From positions 2,074,226 to 2,138,225 of the forward strand of contig JBCAYL010000001.1 in assembly GCA_038533575.1 (NCBI GenBank): a stretch of DNA of 64,000 nt, read 5' to 3'. The DNA comes from Pseudomonadota bacterium (GTDB taxonomy: Bacteria; Pseudomonadota; Alphaproteobacteria; Rhodobacterales; Rhodobacteraceae). Each line of letters opens with the position of its first letter. Position 1 is the stretch's first letter. Shown piece after piece: positions 18,044 through 26,197 of the stretch. The position numbers and the translations under genes are program-made. Under the pieces are notes generated by a model, which was not told the origin of the DNA, did no database searches, and was given only the letters and a program-made list of their open reading frames with translations.

Positions 18044-19309
18044 ATGACCAAACCACTTTTCCCGCTGATTTTGGGTGCGACCCTCCTCACCACACCTGCG
18101 TTCGCCCAGACCTCTCGCGACGTCATCGACGGCTACGCTGACCTGGCCTTGGCCAAGTACAGCGACAGCCTCGCGGCCGCGCGCACGATGCAGGAAGCCA
18201 TCGACGCCCTCATCGCCGCCCCCTCCGCGGAAACCCACGCCGCCGCGCAGGCCGCCTGGCTTGCCGCGCGGGTGCCTTACCAGCAGACGGAGGCATACCG
18301 CTTCGGGAACGCGGTGGTCGATGAGTGGGAAGGCAAGGTGAACGCCTGGCCGCTCGACGAAGGGCTGATCGACTACGTGGACACCGCGCTTTATGGCGAG
18401 ACGAGCGAGGAGAACGGTTTCTACACCGCCAACATCGTCGCCAACCCGCGCGTCACGGTGGGTGGCATCGACCTCGACGCGACGGAGATCACGCCAGCGC
18501 TGCTACAAGAGCTTCACGAGGTTGACGGCATCGAGGCGAACGTGGCCACGGGCTACCACGCCATCGAATTCCTGCTCTGGGGTCAGGACCTCAACGGCAC
18601 GGACGCGGGTGCGGGCGCGCGCAGCTACACCGATTTCGACCCGGCCAATTGCACCAACGACCACTGCAACCGCCGCGCAGCCTATCTATCCGCTGCCTCG
18701 GTCCTCCTGATCGCCGACCTCGAGGAGATCGTCGCGGCATGGAGCGCGGATGGGGCAGCGCGAGCAGATCTTGCGGGGCAGTCAGACGCGCAGGGGATCT
18801 CCTCCATCCTGACGGGGCTGGGCTCGCTCTCCTATGGCGAATTGGCGGGCGAGCGCATGAAACTCGGCCTGATCCTGCACGATCCCGAGGAGGAGCATGA
18901 TTGCTTCGCCGACAACACCCACAACTCGCACTTCTACAACGCGCAGGGCATGCAGAACGTCTATCTCGGGCGATATGTGAGCGCGGATGGCACGGTCATC
19001 GAGGTGCCGTCCCTCTCCGCCCTGCTAGCCGAGGTGGACCCGGCGCTCGATGCCGAGATGACCGCGAAGTTCGCGGCGACCATGGAGGCGATGGGCGTTC
19101 TCAAGGCTCGCGCCGATGACGGCGTCGAGAACTACGACCAGATGATCGGGTTCGGCAACGAAGAGGGCAACGCCGTGGTACAGGCCGCGATCGACACACT
19201 CGTCGACCAGACCGCTACCATCGAGCAACTCGTCGCGGTGCTCGACGCCTCCGATATCAGCGTCGAGGGCTCAGACAGCTTGGACGATCCGACAGCGGTC
19301 TTCCAGTAA
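18044..19309 (+). CDS. imelysin-family protein (IrpA/ICMP-like)
   Basis: 421 residues with a signal peptide cut after PAFA. The family hallmark GxHxxE is present as GYHAIEFLLWGQ (H172, E175), and other imelysin segments are seen: AAWLAARVPYQQTEAYRFGN, VNAWPLDEGLIDYVD and DNTHNSHFYNAQGMQNVYLG. Imelysins of this M75 group are periplasmic or surface proteins of iron uptake; early reports of peptidase activity are unproven. The gene begins a plus-strand operon continuing with DUF1111, a second imelysin and DUF1513, an arrangement seen in iron-regulated loci of several proteobacteria. Confidence 0.9.
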   Translation: MTKPLFPLILGATLLTTPAFAQTSRDVIDGYADLALAKYSDSLAAARTMQEAIDALIAAPSAETHAAAQAAWLAARVPYQQTEAYRFGNAVVDEWEGKVNAWPLDEGLIDYVDTALYGETSEENGFYTANIVANPRVTVGGIDLDATEITPALLQELHEVDGIEANVATGYHAIEFLLWGQDLNGTDAGAGARSYTDFDPANCTNDHCNRRAAYLSAASVLLIADLEEIVAAWSADGAARADLAGQSDAQGISSILTGLGSLSYGELAGERMKLGLILHDPEEEHDCFADNTHNSHFYNAQGMQNVYLGRYVSADGTVIEVPSLSALLAEVDPALDAEMTAKFAATMEAMGVLKARADDGVENYDQMIGFGNEEGNAVVQAAIDTLVDQTATIEQLVAVLDASDISVEGSDSLDDPTAVFQ

Positions 19310-19320
19310 TCGCGCCTGAC

Positions 19321-19347
19321 GCGCCCGGCGGGCTACACGCCGGGCGC
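19321..19347 (+). terminator. intercistronic GC hairpin
   Basis: Perfect 9-bp inverted repeat GCGCCCGGC / GCCGGGCGC with a 9-nt loop, 11 bp after the imelysin stop. Only four T residues follow (CACCTTTT), so partial termination or 3'-end stabilisation of the imelysin mRNA is more likely than full termination. The next gene starts 18 bp later. Confidence 0.55.
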
Positions 19348-19365
19348 CACCTTTTGGGGACCTTT

Positions 19366-20772
19366 ATGCCGCATATCCGCAAAGCGCTCACCGTCGCGGG
19401 CCTCGCGGCCATGGTTGCAGTGCCCGTCTTCTCGGAGACGCCGGCCGAACGGAAAGCGCGCATCCTCGCTCCGACAGTCGATTTCACCGCTGCTGAGCCC
19501 TTCGAGGCGCTGCAAGGCGGCTCCGGCTCTAACCGCGAGCGGTTCGATAGCAACGCCTTCTCGCTGCCGTCGGCGGCGCTGAGCTTCAAGCAACGCTCTG
19601 ATTTCTTCGTCGGCAATGGCGTCTTCGACCGGCCCTGGGTGGCGGCACCGTCCTCGACCATCGGCTCCGACGGGCTCGGCCCCTATTACAACGCGCGGTC
19701 CTGCCAGGGCTGTCATATCAAGGACGGTCGCGGGCATCCGCCGGAACCGGGCGAGATCAATATGGTCTCCATGCTCTTCGGGCTGAGCGGCCCGGGCGGC
19801 GCGCCCGATCCCGTGCTCGGGCAACAGTTGCAGGACCAGGCTATTCCCGGCTTTGCAAGCGAGGGCCGCGTGACGGTCACCTACGAAGACGCGCCGTTCG
19901 TCTACTCCGACGGGACGCAAGTGGTGCTCCGCAGACCTGTCTATGAGACGGATGCTGGCTTGGCCGATGGCACCTCCCTCAACCCACGCATCGCCCCTCC
20001 CATGATCGGGCTGGGCCTGATCGAGGCGATCCCGGAGGAGGCCCTCGCCGCCCGTGCAGACCCGGACGACCGGGACGGTGACGGCATTTCCGGGCGGCTC
20101 GCCATGGTTGGCGACGCAGTGGGCCGCTTCGGCTGGAAAGCGACCGCCGCCACCGTGCGGACGCAATCCGCGCAAGCCTTCAGCCACGATATGGGGCTCT
20201 CGACCACGCTCAAGCCCGCGCCTTGGGGCGATTGCACGGAGTTTCAGGATGCCTGCCGCGACGCTTTCCACGGCGATAACGAGACCGGCCCCGAGATCGC
20301 GGAGGCTTTGCTCGAGCTCGTGACGTTCTACTCCGCCAATCTCGCCGTCCCGGCCCGCCGCAACATCGACACGCCAGAAGTTCTCTCCGGGAAGGAACTC
20401 TTCTACGAGGTGGGCTGCACCGGCTGCCACGTGCCCAAATTCGCCACATCCGCCGGGGCTGCGCCCGAGCAGCGCAACCAGCTCATCTGGCCCTACAGCG
20501 ACTTCCTCCTGCATGACCTCGGCCCCGACCTCGCCGATGCCAACCCGACGGGAGACAGGCCGGGCGCAGAGTGGCGCACGGCGCCGCTCTGGGGGATCGG
20601 GCTGACAGAAGCTGTCAATGGCCACACCTATTTCCTCCATGACGGGCGGGCGCGGTCGCTGGAGGAGGCGATCCTCTGGCACGGCGGCGAGGCGGCTGCC
20701 GCGCGCAAGAGCTTCGCGGCACTGCCTTCGGATGATAGGCAAGCGCTTATCACTTTCCTGGAAAGCCTGTGA
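19366..20772 (+). CDS. di-haem oxidoreductase, DUF1111 family
   Basis: 468 residues from the ATG at 19366, which has a GGGGA ribosome site; a TTG 12 bp upstream is less likely. A signal peptide is present (VAGLAAMVAVPVFS). Two c-type haem motifs, CQGCH (in RSCQGCHIKDGRGHPP) and CTGCH (in VGCTGCHVPKF), flank a MauG-like domain, with SDFLLHDLGPDLAD and FLHDGRARSLEEAILWHGG near the C-terminus. Members are periplasmic and distantly related to cytochrome c peroxidases and MauG. Between two imelysin genes it probably performs an oxidation step in periplasmic iron handling. Confidence 0.9.
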   Translation: MPHIRKALTVAGLAAMVAVPVFSETPAERKARILAPTVDFTAAEPFEALQGGSGSNRERFDSNAFSLPSAALSFKQRSDFFVGNGVFDRPWVAAPSSTIGSDGLGPYYNARSCQGCHIKDGRGHPPEPGEINMVSMLFGLSGPGGAPDPVLGQQLQDQAIPGFASEGRVTVTYEDAPFVYSDGTQVVLRRPVYETDAGLADGTSLNPRIAPPMIGLGLIEAIPEEALAARADPDDRDGDGISGRLAMVGDAVGRFGWKATAATVRTQSAQAFSHDMGLSTTLKPAPWGDCTEFQDACRDAFHGDNETGPEIAEALLELVTFYSANLAVPARRNIDTPEVLSGKELFYEVGCTGCHVPKFATSAGAAPEQRNQLIWPYSDFLLHDLGPDLADANPTGDRPGAEWRTAPLWGIGLTEAVNGHTYFLHDGRARSLEEAILWHGGEAAAARKSFAALPSDDRQALITFLESL

Positions 20773-21845
20773 TGCGCGCAGCCTTCTTCATCCTTCTGAC
20801 CTGCCTGCCCGGCGCAGCCGCGGCCGAGACGCGCCTCGCCCCGCAGGACGCCGCGCTCTTGCAGGAAGCGCTGGTGACAACAGCCGACACCTTCATCCTG
20901 CCAGCCTACGAGGCGCAGTCAGAGGCCGCTGACGAGCTCGTCACGGCGCTCGGGGCCTATTGCGCGTCCGAGGCCCCGCTCGACCCGGTTCACACCAGCT
21001 TCGCGGACCTGTTCCTCGCCTGGCAGCGGAGCAGCATCGTGGGTCTCGGACCCATTGCCGAGGCAGAGGGCCCCATGCGCGTGCAGCTCTGGCCTGACCC
21101 GAAGGGCTTCTCCGCCCGGGCAACGCGGGCCGCCAGCGCCAGCGCGGATCCGAGCCTGCTGGCTCCCGGCGGCCTCGATGGCAGGTCGATCGCCCTCACC
21201 AACCTCACGGCGCTGGAAGGATTGATCCATGAGCCCGTAGCTCCGGGCAGCTTCGGCTGCGATCTGACCGTCGCGATTGCGGGATTCCAGGCAGACCTTG
21301 CGATCGGTCTCGTCTCTGCATGGACGCCAGGTAGCGACTACCGCGCGCTCTTCGACGATCCCGGAGTAGAAAACCCAAGATACGCGTCGGTTGACGATCA
21401 AGTGCGCGATCTTTTGGCGGGCGCGGTGGTCTACGTGGACCGTCTTCGGAAGTTCAAGTTGCTCCGTGGCATGGGCAGTGCACCTGGTGAAGCCCGCGCC
21501 GAGCGGACGGAAGCCGCCGCCAGCGGGCTGGGCCGGGAAAGCATCGCAACGGCCTTCGCGGCGCTTGCCGATCTCTACGACACACCCTTTGGTCTCTTCG
21601 ACATGGCTCCGGAGATCGGCGGCTCTCTCGAGTACATCGTCCTATCGCAAACGGCCGTCTCGCTCGCCACCGACGTCACTCTGATGGACGCCAGCCTCAC
21701 CGACATCGCCCGCGAGGATGGCCAACACGCGCAGGACCTGCGGCGCATGGCGGACGCGGTTCTTTTCCAGGAGCGGTTCCTCAAGACGGGCTTCCTGTCG
21801 TCCATAGGGCTCACCGCCGGGTTCACCTCCGCCGATGGAGACTAG
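20772..21845 (+). CDS. imelysin-family periplasmic protein (second copy of operon)
   Basis: 357 residues from the ATG overlapping the DUF1111 stop codon (TGATG). Signal peptide ends at PGAAAA. Family segments include FLAWQRSSIVGLGPIAEAEG, MRVQLWPDPKGF and LTALEGLIHEPVAPGSFGC. The GxHxxE motif of the larger imelysin is replaced by LTALEGLI here, as is usual for the short second imelysin in these operons. It sits between the DUF1111 and DUF1513 genes and is likely part of the same periplasmic iron system. Confidence 0.85.
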   Translation: MRAAFFILLTCLPGAAAAETRLAPQDAALLQEALVTTADTFILPAYEAQSEAADELVTALGAYCASEAPLDPVHTSFADLFLAWQRSSIVGLGPIAEAEGPMRVQLWPDPKGFSARATRAASASADPSLLAPGGLDGRSIALTNLTALEGLIHEPVAPGSFGCDLTVAIAGFQADLAIGLVSAWTPGSDYRALFDDPGVENPRYASVDDQVRDLLAGAVVYVDRLRKFKLLRGMGSAPGEARAERTEAAASGLGRESIATAFAALADLYDTPFGLFDMAPEIGGSLEYIVLSQTAVSLATDVTLMDASLTDIAREDGQHAQDLRRMADAVLFQERFLKTGFLSSIGLTAGFTSADGD

Positions 21846-22896
21846 GCGGACCCTCCTCGCGCGCCTGGCCCTCGGCCTCGGCGTCGCCGCTTGCGGGGGT
21901 GGGCGGCTCTTTGCCCAACCGGCGGAGCGTGCGGTTTATGCCGCCATCGAGACCTCCGCCCATACCGGCCTCAGCCAGGCGCGTTTCTTCTCGGCCACGG
22001 GCGCGAGCGTCGCCACCGCCCCGCTCGATTTCCGCGCCCACGGTTTGTGCGAGGACGGCGACAGGATCGTCGTGTTCCCGCGCAGGCCCGGAAACCGCTT
22101 TGCCGTGATGGACGGAACCACCCTGGAGATTGTCGCCCATGTGAGCGCGCCACAGGACAAACACTTCTACGGTCATGGCGCGTTCACGCGAGACGGAAAA
22201 CACCTCCTCGTCACGGAAAACGACCTTGAGACGCTTGCCGGTGGCATCGGTATCTACGAGGCCAAGGGCGGCTTTCGTCGGGTTGGGCAGGTCGTGCTGC
22301 CGGGCTCGGGACCCCATGAGATCGTGCGCGATCCCCAGCGCGATATCTTTTACGTCGCCTTGGGCGGCCTCCAGACCCACCCCGCCTATGGCCGCACGCC
22401 TTTGAACCTTGGCGACTTTCGAAGCCAAATTGTTGTTCTGGAGCATGACACCGGTGCGATCAGCCCCATGGGGTTCTGGAGCGGGACCGAAGGTGTTTCT
22501 CTGCGCCACCTCAGCGTCACCGGCGAAGGCCGCATGATGGTTGGCGGCCAGCTTGTCGACGCCGCACGTGGCTCCGCGCAGAACGTACTCTGGCACGTCG
22601 CGGGAGGTGCGGTAGACGCGTTGGAGGACGGCGTACTTCTGGACGGCTACGTGTCGTCCGTTGCAAGCTACGGGCAGCGGACGGTTGTCACGTCTAAAGA
22701 GAGTGGCTGTGTCCTGACCTTCAACGGGGCCACGTTAGAGCGTTCCAACATTCTGACCGGCGCCTCCGCGGCTGCTTTTGGATCGCGGGAACCCATCGCG
22801 TCGGGTTATGCAGTTTTGCGGCTAGGTGGGGTGGACGTCGCTGTGAGCGATCAGTTTGAGTTCGATAATCACGGCTTGAGCCTTCGCGCGACATGA
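21835..22896 (+). CDS. DUF1513-family protein
   Basis: 353 residues overlapping the previous gene by 11 bp. The N-terminus METRRTLLARLALGLGVAAC is Tat-like (twin arginine) with a possible lipobox around LGVAAC. The body reads as a beta-propeller with repeats such as GHGAFTRDGKHLLVTENDLE, GIGIYEAKGGFRRVGQVVLP and GSGPHEIVRDPQRDIFYVAL. DUF1513 commonly closes imelysin-DUF1111-imelysin operons. Its molecular function is not established. Probably exported to the periplasm. Confidence 0.88.
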   Translation: METRRTLLARLALGLGVAACGGGRLFAQPAERAVYAAIETSAHTGLSQARFFSATGASVATAPLDFRAHGLCEDGDRIVVFPRRPGNRFAVMDGTTLEIVAHVSAPQDKHFYGHGAFTRDGKHLLVTENDLETLAGGIGIYEAKGGFRRVGQVVLPGSGPHEIVRDPQRDIFYVALGGLQTHPAYGRTPLNLGDFRSQIVVLEHDTGAISPMGFWSGTEGVSLRHLSVTGEGRMMVGGQLVDAARGSAQNVLWHVAGGAVDALEDGVLLDGYVSSVASYGQRTVVTSKESGCVLTFNGATLERSNILTGASAAAFGSREPIASGYAVLRLGGVDVAVSDQFEFDNHGLSLRAT

Positions 22897-23384
22897 GGAA
22901 CGATTGAAATAGGGCCCTGTTCACACGCTAAACTCAACCTTCCATGGGCGCTGTGCAGGGCGGCGAGCTCTCCGCATGTTACTATGCTTGCCGCGCTTCC
23001 TAGCCTCAGCGGCAGACCTCTGAGTTGGTACGTCAATTCCGAGAGCACGGTGCTATGGAGGCGACCGCCCGCATTGAAAGTCACCGCACTACAGACCTCG
23101 GCTTAGACTGAAATCTAGCGGCCGAGGCAAACGCCATCTATTCAGCCTGCTACCGCAGAATTCAGGAAACCCACTGAATGTCGGCTTTGGGCCGATAGCA
23201 GACATTCGCTGCATTCGCGTTTGGCACCTGAAGATATCGAAGTGAGACTTTCGATTTCCGCAGAATGCTTCGGCTTCTCTGCAGCGCCGCACGCCCCTTT
23301 CAAACCGGACAATTTTGGCGCTTCAGACGGCGCCACGCCTACCGGCCAGGACGACTAGCGTAAAATGCTTAAGCCCTTGCCTAC
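22897..23384. other. intergenic region with a dispersed repeat, before cluster A
   Basis: About 490 bp with no convincing gene. It contains a hairpin around 23096-23126 (CCTCGGC / GCCGAGG arms), a dispersed repeat element at 23176-23207, and then leads into the Pho box of phnF. No RNA gene recognised. Confidence 0.5.
23176..23207 (+). repeat. dispersed intergenic repeat (complete copy)
   Basis: An imperfect inverted repeat: GAATGTCGGC at the left pairs with GCAGACATTC at the right (one mismatch) around a TTTGGGCCGATA loop. A related copy is at 50989-51023 and partial ones are at 13254-13279 and 50857-50887, all intergenic. Confidence 0.6.
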
Positions 23385-23402
23385 GTGTCACGCGGCTGTC
23401 AC
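23385..23402 (+). promoter_or_regulatory. Pho box upstream of phnF (cluster A)
   Basis: GTGTCAC-GCGG-CTGTCAC shows two 7-bp CTGTCAT-like repeats with the correct 4-bp spacer. It lies 40 bp before the phnF start and about 19 bp before the PhnF operator. PhoB binding would switch cluster A on at low phosphate. Confidence 0.75.
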
Positions 23403-23420
23403 GCAGTGCGTCTAGCACAA

Positions 23421-23436
23421 ATTCATTCGGATGAAT
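23421..23436 (+). promoter_or_regulatory. candidate PhnF operator before phnF
   Basis: ATTCATTCGGATGAAT has perfect 6-bp inverted arms (ATTCAT / ATGAAT). It ends 5 bp before the phnF ATG, where a ribosome site would be expected. A near-identical site abuts the phnC start at 29909. The sharing points to autoregulation by the GntR-family protein encoded just downstream. Confidence 0.7.
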
Positions 23437-23441
23437 AAGGC

Positions 23442-24158
23442 ATGACGCAGACCACTTGGACCATAATCAAAGAGCAGATCTTGCGCGACATCGCTTCCGG
23501 GCGGCTGTCGGCGGGGGACCAGCTTCCGACAGAGACGCAGCTTGCCGCGCGGTTTGAGGCAGGGCGCCATTCCGTGCGCCGCGCTCTTGAGGCACTCGCC
23601 CGCGAAGGTAAAGTCAGCATCGAACAAGGGCGTGGGACCTTTGTGGCCGATGCGCCGCGGCTGACCTACCAGATTGGCAAGCGCACGCGGCTCAGGCGCA
23701 ATCTGATCCCTCAGGGCGTCATAGTCACGAGCACGCTGATCGGGGCCGAGCGAATAAACGCGCCTCGCGAGGTGGCCGAGGCCCTGTTGCTCGATCCCAA
23801 AGCAAAGGTCACCAAGAGTGACCGGATCACCCTGGCCAACGATACGCCCGTGGCCTTTGGGTCCTCCTATCACTGCGTGACGCGGTTCCCTGACTTTGCC
23901 GAACGCCGCGACGTGCTTGGCTCAACGACGGAGACGTTCCGCTCCTTCGGGATCACGGATTACATCCGCAAACACACGGCGATCTATTCCCGCTCGGCGA
24001 AGCCCGACGAGGCCAGAACGCTCAAGCAGCATCCGGATGTACCAGTCCTCGTTGTGACGGCGGTGGACGCCACACCCGACGGCAGCCCGATTTCCTATGC
24101 CCGCGTGATCTGGTCCGCCGGGCGCGTGACATTCACCATGGAGGATCCCGATGGATGA
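23442..24158 (+). CDS. phnF: PhnF-type GntR/HutC regulator of cluster A
   Basis: 238 residues. The N-terminal GntR winged helix (WTIIKEQILRDIASGRLSAG, then LPTETQLAARF and RHSVRRALEALAREGKV) spans residues 4-72. The C-terminal half is a UTRA (HutC) effector domain, with YQIGKRTRLRRNL and SITYARVIW-like SYARVIWSAGRVTF at the end. It heads the phn operon and overlaps phnG by 8 bp. In related systems PhnF represses phn genes. The operator palindrome 5 bp upstream suggests autorepression under Pho-box activation. No strong Shine-Dalgarno is seen. Confidence 0.92.
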   Translation: MTQTTWTIIKEQILRDIASGRLSAGDQLPTETQLAARFEAGRHSVRRALEALAREGKVSIEQGRGTFVADAPRLTYQIGKRTRLRRNLIPQGVIVTSTLIGAERINAPREVAEALLLDPKAKVTKSDRITLANDTPVAFGSSYHCVTRFPDFAERRDVLGSTTETFRSFGITDYIRKHTAIYSRSAKPDEARTLKQHPDVPVLVVTAVDATPDGSPISYARVIWSAGRVTFTMEDPDG

Positions 24159-24558
24159 GACGCTGAGCACGCTCGCGCGGGCGGATGGCGCGCGGCTGAA
24201 GGCCTTCGCGGAGACGTTGATCCCTGCGCTTGGCGATGTGGAAGTCGTCCAATCCCGCAGCGGGCTCGTGATGCTGCCGATGCGCGACACCGCGCAGGGC
24301 GTCGCGTTTCACCTTGGCGAAGTGTTGATGAGCGAGGCGCATATCCGCCGGAGTGACAGCCAAGGATACGGGATGCGGCGGGGCCATGATCTTGAGGCGT
24401 CGATGGCGATGGCCCTGGTGGACCTCGCCATGGCGGAGGGCGTTGAGCAGGCGGCCTGCGAGGCCTTTTGTGCCCAAGAGGCGCAGGCGCTGGCAGATGC
24501 CGACACGGACGTCCTGCGTCGGGTCGAGGCCACGCGCGTGAACATGGAGACATTCTGA
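24151..24558 (+). CDS. phnG: PhnG-like C-P lyase subunit (divergent, cluster A)
   Basis: 135 residues. Position between phnF and phnH, length and the C-terminal pattern (LEASMAMALVDLAMAEG) identify it as PhnG-like. The PhnG core GTGAPFNLGE of the cluster C copy is changed here to AQGVAFHLGE, so the family signature is only partly kept. In the classical core complex PhnG and PhnI form the base that attaches the phosphonate to the ribose of ATP. Its stop overlaps the phnH start (TGATG). Function in this variant complex is inferred from homology and synteny. Confidence 0.85.
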   Translation: MDETLSTLARADGARLKAFAETLIPALGDVEVVQSRSGLVMLPMRDTAQGVAFHLGEVLMSEAHIRRSDSQGYGMRRGHDLEASMAMALVDLAMAEGVEQAACEAFCAQEAQALADADTDVLRRVEATRVNMETF

Positions 24559-25094
24559 TGCCAGCCACGCTTCAGCCCAGCGCCTCCGAGACACGTGAGA
24601 ACGCCGCCTTCGAAGCTCTGCTCTGGGCGCTCAGCCGCCCCGGCCAGGTGCGTGACCTGCCCGCCTCGGGTCCCGACCCGATCATCGAGGCGCTCCTTGA
24701 TCGCGAATGCCGGGTCTATGCAGCGGACCCGCTCCTGGTACCGCGCATCATGCGCACGGGGGCGGAGATCGCGGATATCGGCGTGGCCGATCACGTTTTC
24801 CTCGGTTCAGCTGCTGCGCCGGAGATGCTCGCGCGCGTCGCTGTGGGCAGCGATCTTTATCCTGACGAGGGCGCGACTGTGGTCGTTGCGGCCACCATCT
24901 GCGAAGGGCAGCCTCTGCGACTGACCGGGCCGGGCGTTGACGGGGACATCGACATTCGCGTTGAAGGCCTCGCGGACGGCTTTTGGAAGGCCCGCGCGAC
25001 GCGGTCGCGCTACCCGATGGGCTTTGATCTTTTCATCCAGGATGGCGCGCGGATCATCGGCATCCCGCGCTCGACCCACGTGGAGGTGCTTTGA
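24558..25094 (+). CDS. phnH: PhnH-like C-P lyase subunit (cluster A)
   Basis: 178 residues from the ATG overlapping the phnG stop. PhnH patterns are visible: AFEALLWALSRPGQVRDLPA near the start, ICEGQPLRLTGPGVDGDIDI in the centre and YPMGFDLFIQDGARIIGIPR near the end, where PhnH proteins read FPxGVDLxFxxGxxxxxLPR. PhnH is a PLP-fold-like dimeric subunit of the phosphonate core complex. Both ends overlap neighbours by one base, indicating coupled translation. Confidence 0.88.
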   Translation: MPATLQPSASETRENAAFEALLWALSRPGQVRDLPASGPDPIIEALLDRECRVYAADPLLVPRIMRTGAEIADIGVADHVFLGSAAAPEMLARVAVGSDLYPDEGATVVVAATICEGQPLRLTGPGVDGDIDIRVEGLADGFWKARATRSRYPMGFDLFIQDGARIIGIPRSTHVEVL

Positions 25095-26197
25095 TGGCCT
25101 ACGTCGCGACGAGAGGTGGCGAGCGCGCCATCGAGCAATCCGAACGCCTCTTCCGGGAGGAGATGGGCGCCTTCGATCAGGCCCGTGTGGACGAGGTGAA
25201 GCGTTCGCTGCCCTACCTGATCGACCGAGTGATGGGCGAGGCGTCGCTCTACGACGAAGACCTCGCCGCCCTCGCGCTCGCGCAGACAGGGGGCGAGCTC
25301 TACGAGGCGGTCCTTTTGCTACGCGCGTGGCGCACGACCCAACCGCGCCTCACTGTGGCGGCACCGGTGGAGCAGGACGGCCTCTTCACTCATCGCCGCA
25401 TCTCGGCGGCGTTCAAGGACATCCCGGGCGGGCAGGTGCTCGGCCCGACGCTAGACTACGCGCACCGCATCCTGGCAACGGAGGTGCTGGAAGGCGGCAC
25501 CTACGCGCCGGAGCCCGTGGAGCCCGCGGCGCACTCTGCGCCCGCCCACCAGCCTGCCGTCAGCGCCTGGCAGGCGGAGAATGACCTCATCGACCTCCCT
25601 GAGGACGATGAGACCAAAGGCAACGATATCCCCGACCTCACCCGCGAGCCGCTGCTTTTCCCATCCAAACGCGCCCACACGCTGCAAAGCCTCGCGCGGG
25701 CGGAGACGGGCGGCGTGCTGGCCTTGGGCTATGCGGCGCAACGTGGCTACGGGCAGGCGCATCCCACGGTGAACGAACTCCGGCTCGCGGAGGCGGAGAT
25801 CGCTGTGACGCATCCCGATGGGCGCAGTTTCTCGGCAGGCCGCGTGAAGGTGAGCCAGGCGGAAGTGGTCGACAAGAAGGGCGATAAGCTGCGCTTGGGC
25901 TATGCGGCGACGTTCGGCTGGAACGAGGTGAAATGCATCGCGGCCGCCACGCTCGACCTCAACGCGCCCGGTGCGGAGAAGGGGTCGGCCACGGAGGAGG
26001 AGTTCTTCCTCTACCACACCGAGGGCGTCGAAAGCTCTGGCTTCTGCATCCACTTCAAGCTGCCCCATTACGTGACCTTCCAAAGCTCGCTCGACGCCAT
26101 GCGCGATGCGAAGGCGAAGAAGGCGGCGAAAGAACCTCAGATGGAGCCCTCAAGTAGCGAAGCGGTAGGGCATGAAAAATCGGAGCCAGCCGAATGA
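25094..26197 (+). CDS. phnI: PhnI-like C-P lyase subunit (cluster A)
   Basis: 367 residues from the ATG overlapping the phnH stop; the TTG 3 bp earlier is not needed. It carries the PhnI hallmarks ASLYDEDLAALALAQTGGE, FKDIPGGQVLGPTLDYAHRI and LTREPLLFPS. The zinc histidines near the C-terminus are kept (HFKLPHY, H320 and H325), matching HIKLPHY of the cluster C copy. A Pro/Ala-rich insert lies at about residues 139-160. PhnI is the nucleosidase-type subunit that couples phosphonate to ATP with release of adenine. Overlaps phnJ by 4 bp. Confidence 0.92.
   Translation: MAYVATRGGERAIEQSERLFREEMGAFDQARVDEVKRSLPYLIDRVMGEASLYDEDLAALALAQTGGELYEAVLLLRAWRTTQPRLTVAAPVEQDGLFTHRRISAAFKDIPGGQVLGPTLDYAHRILATEVLEGGTYAPEPVEPAAHSAPAHQPAVSAWQAENDLIDLPEDDETKGNDIPDLTREPLLFPSKRAHTLQSLARAETGGVLALGYAAQRGYGQAHPTVNELRLAEAEIAVTHPDGRSFSAGRVKVSQAEVVDKKGDKLRLGYAATFGWNEVKCIAAATLDLNAPGAEKGSATEEEFFLYHTEGVESSGFCIHFKLPHYVTFQSSLDAMRDAKAKKAAKEPQMEPSSSEAVGHEKSEPAE

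Noticed and set aside
17875..18126. N-terminal extension of the imelysin gene upstream of 17874
   Set aside because: It would cover the divergent promoter and destroys the signal peptide that starts at 17874.
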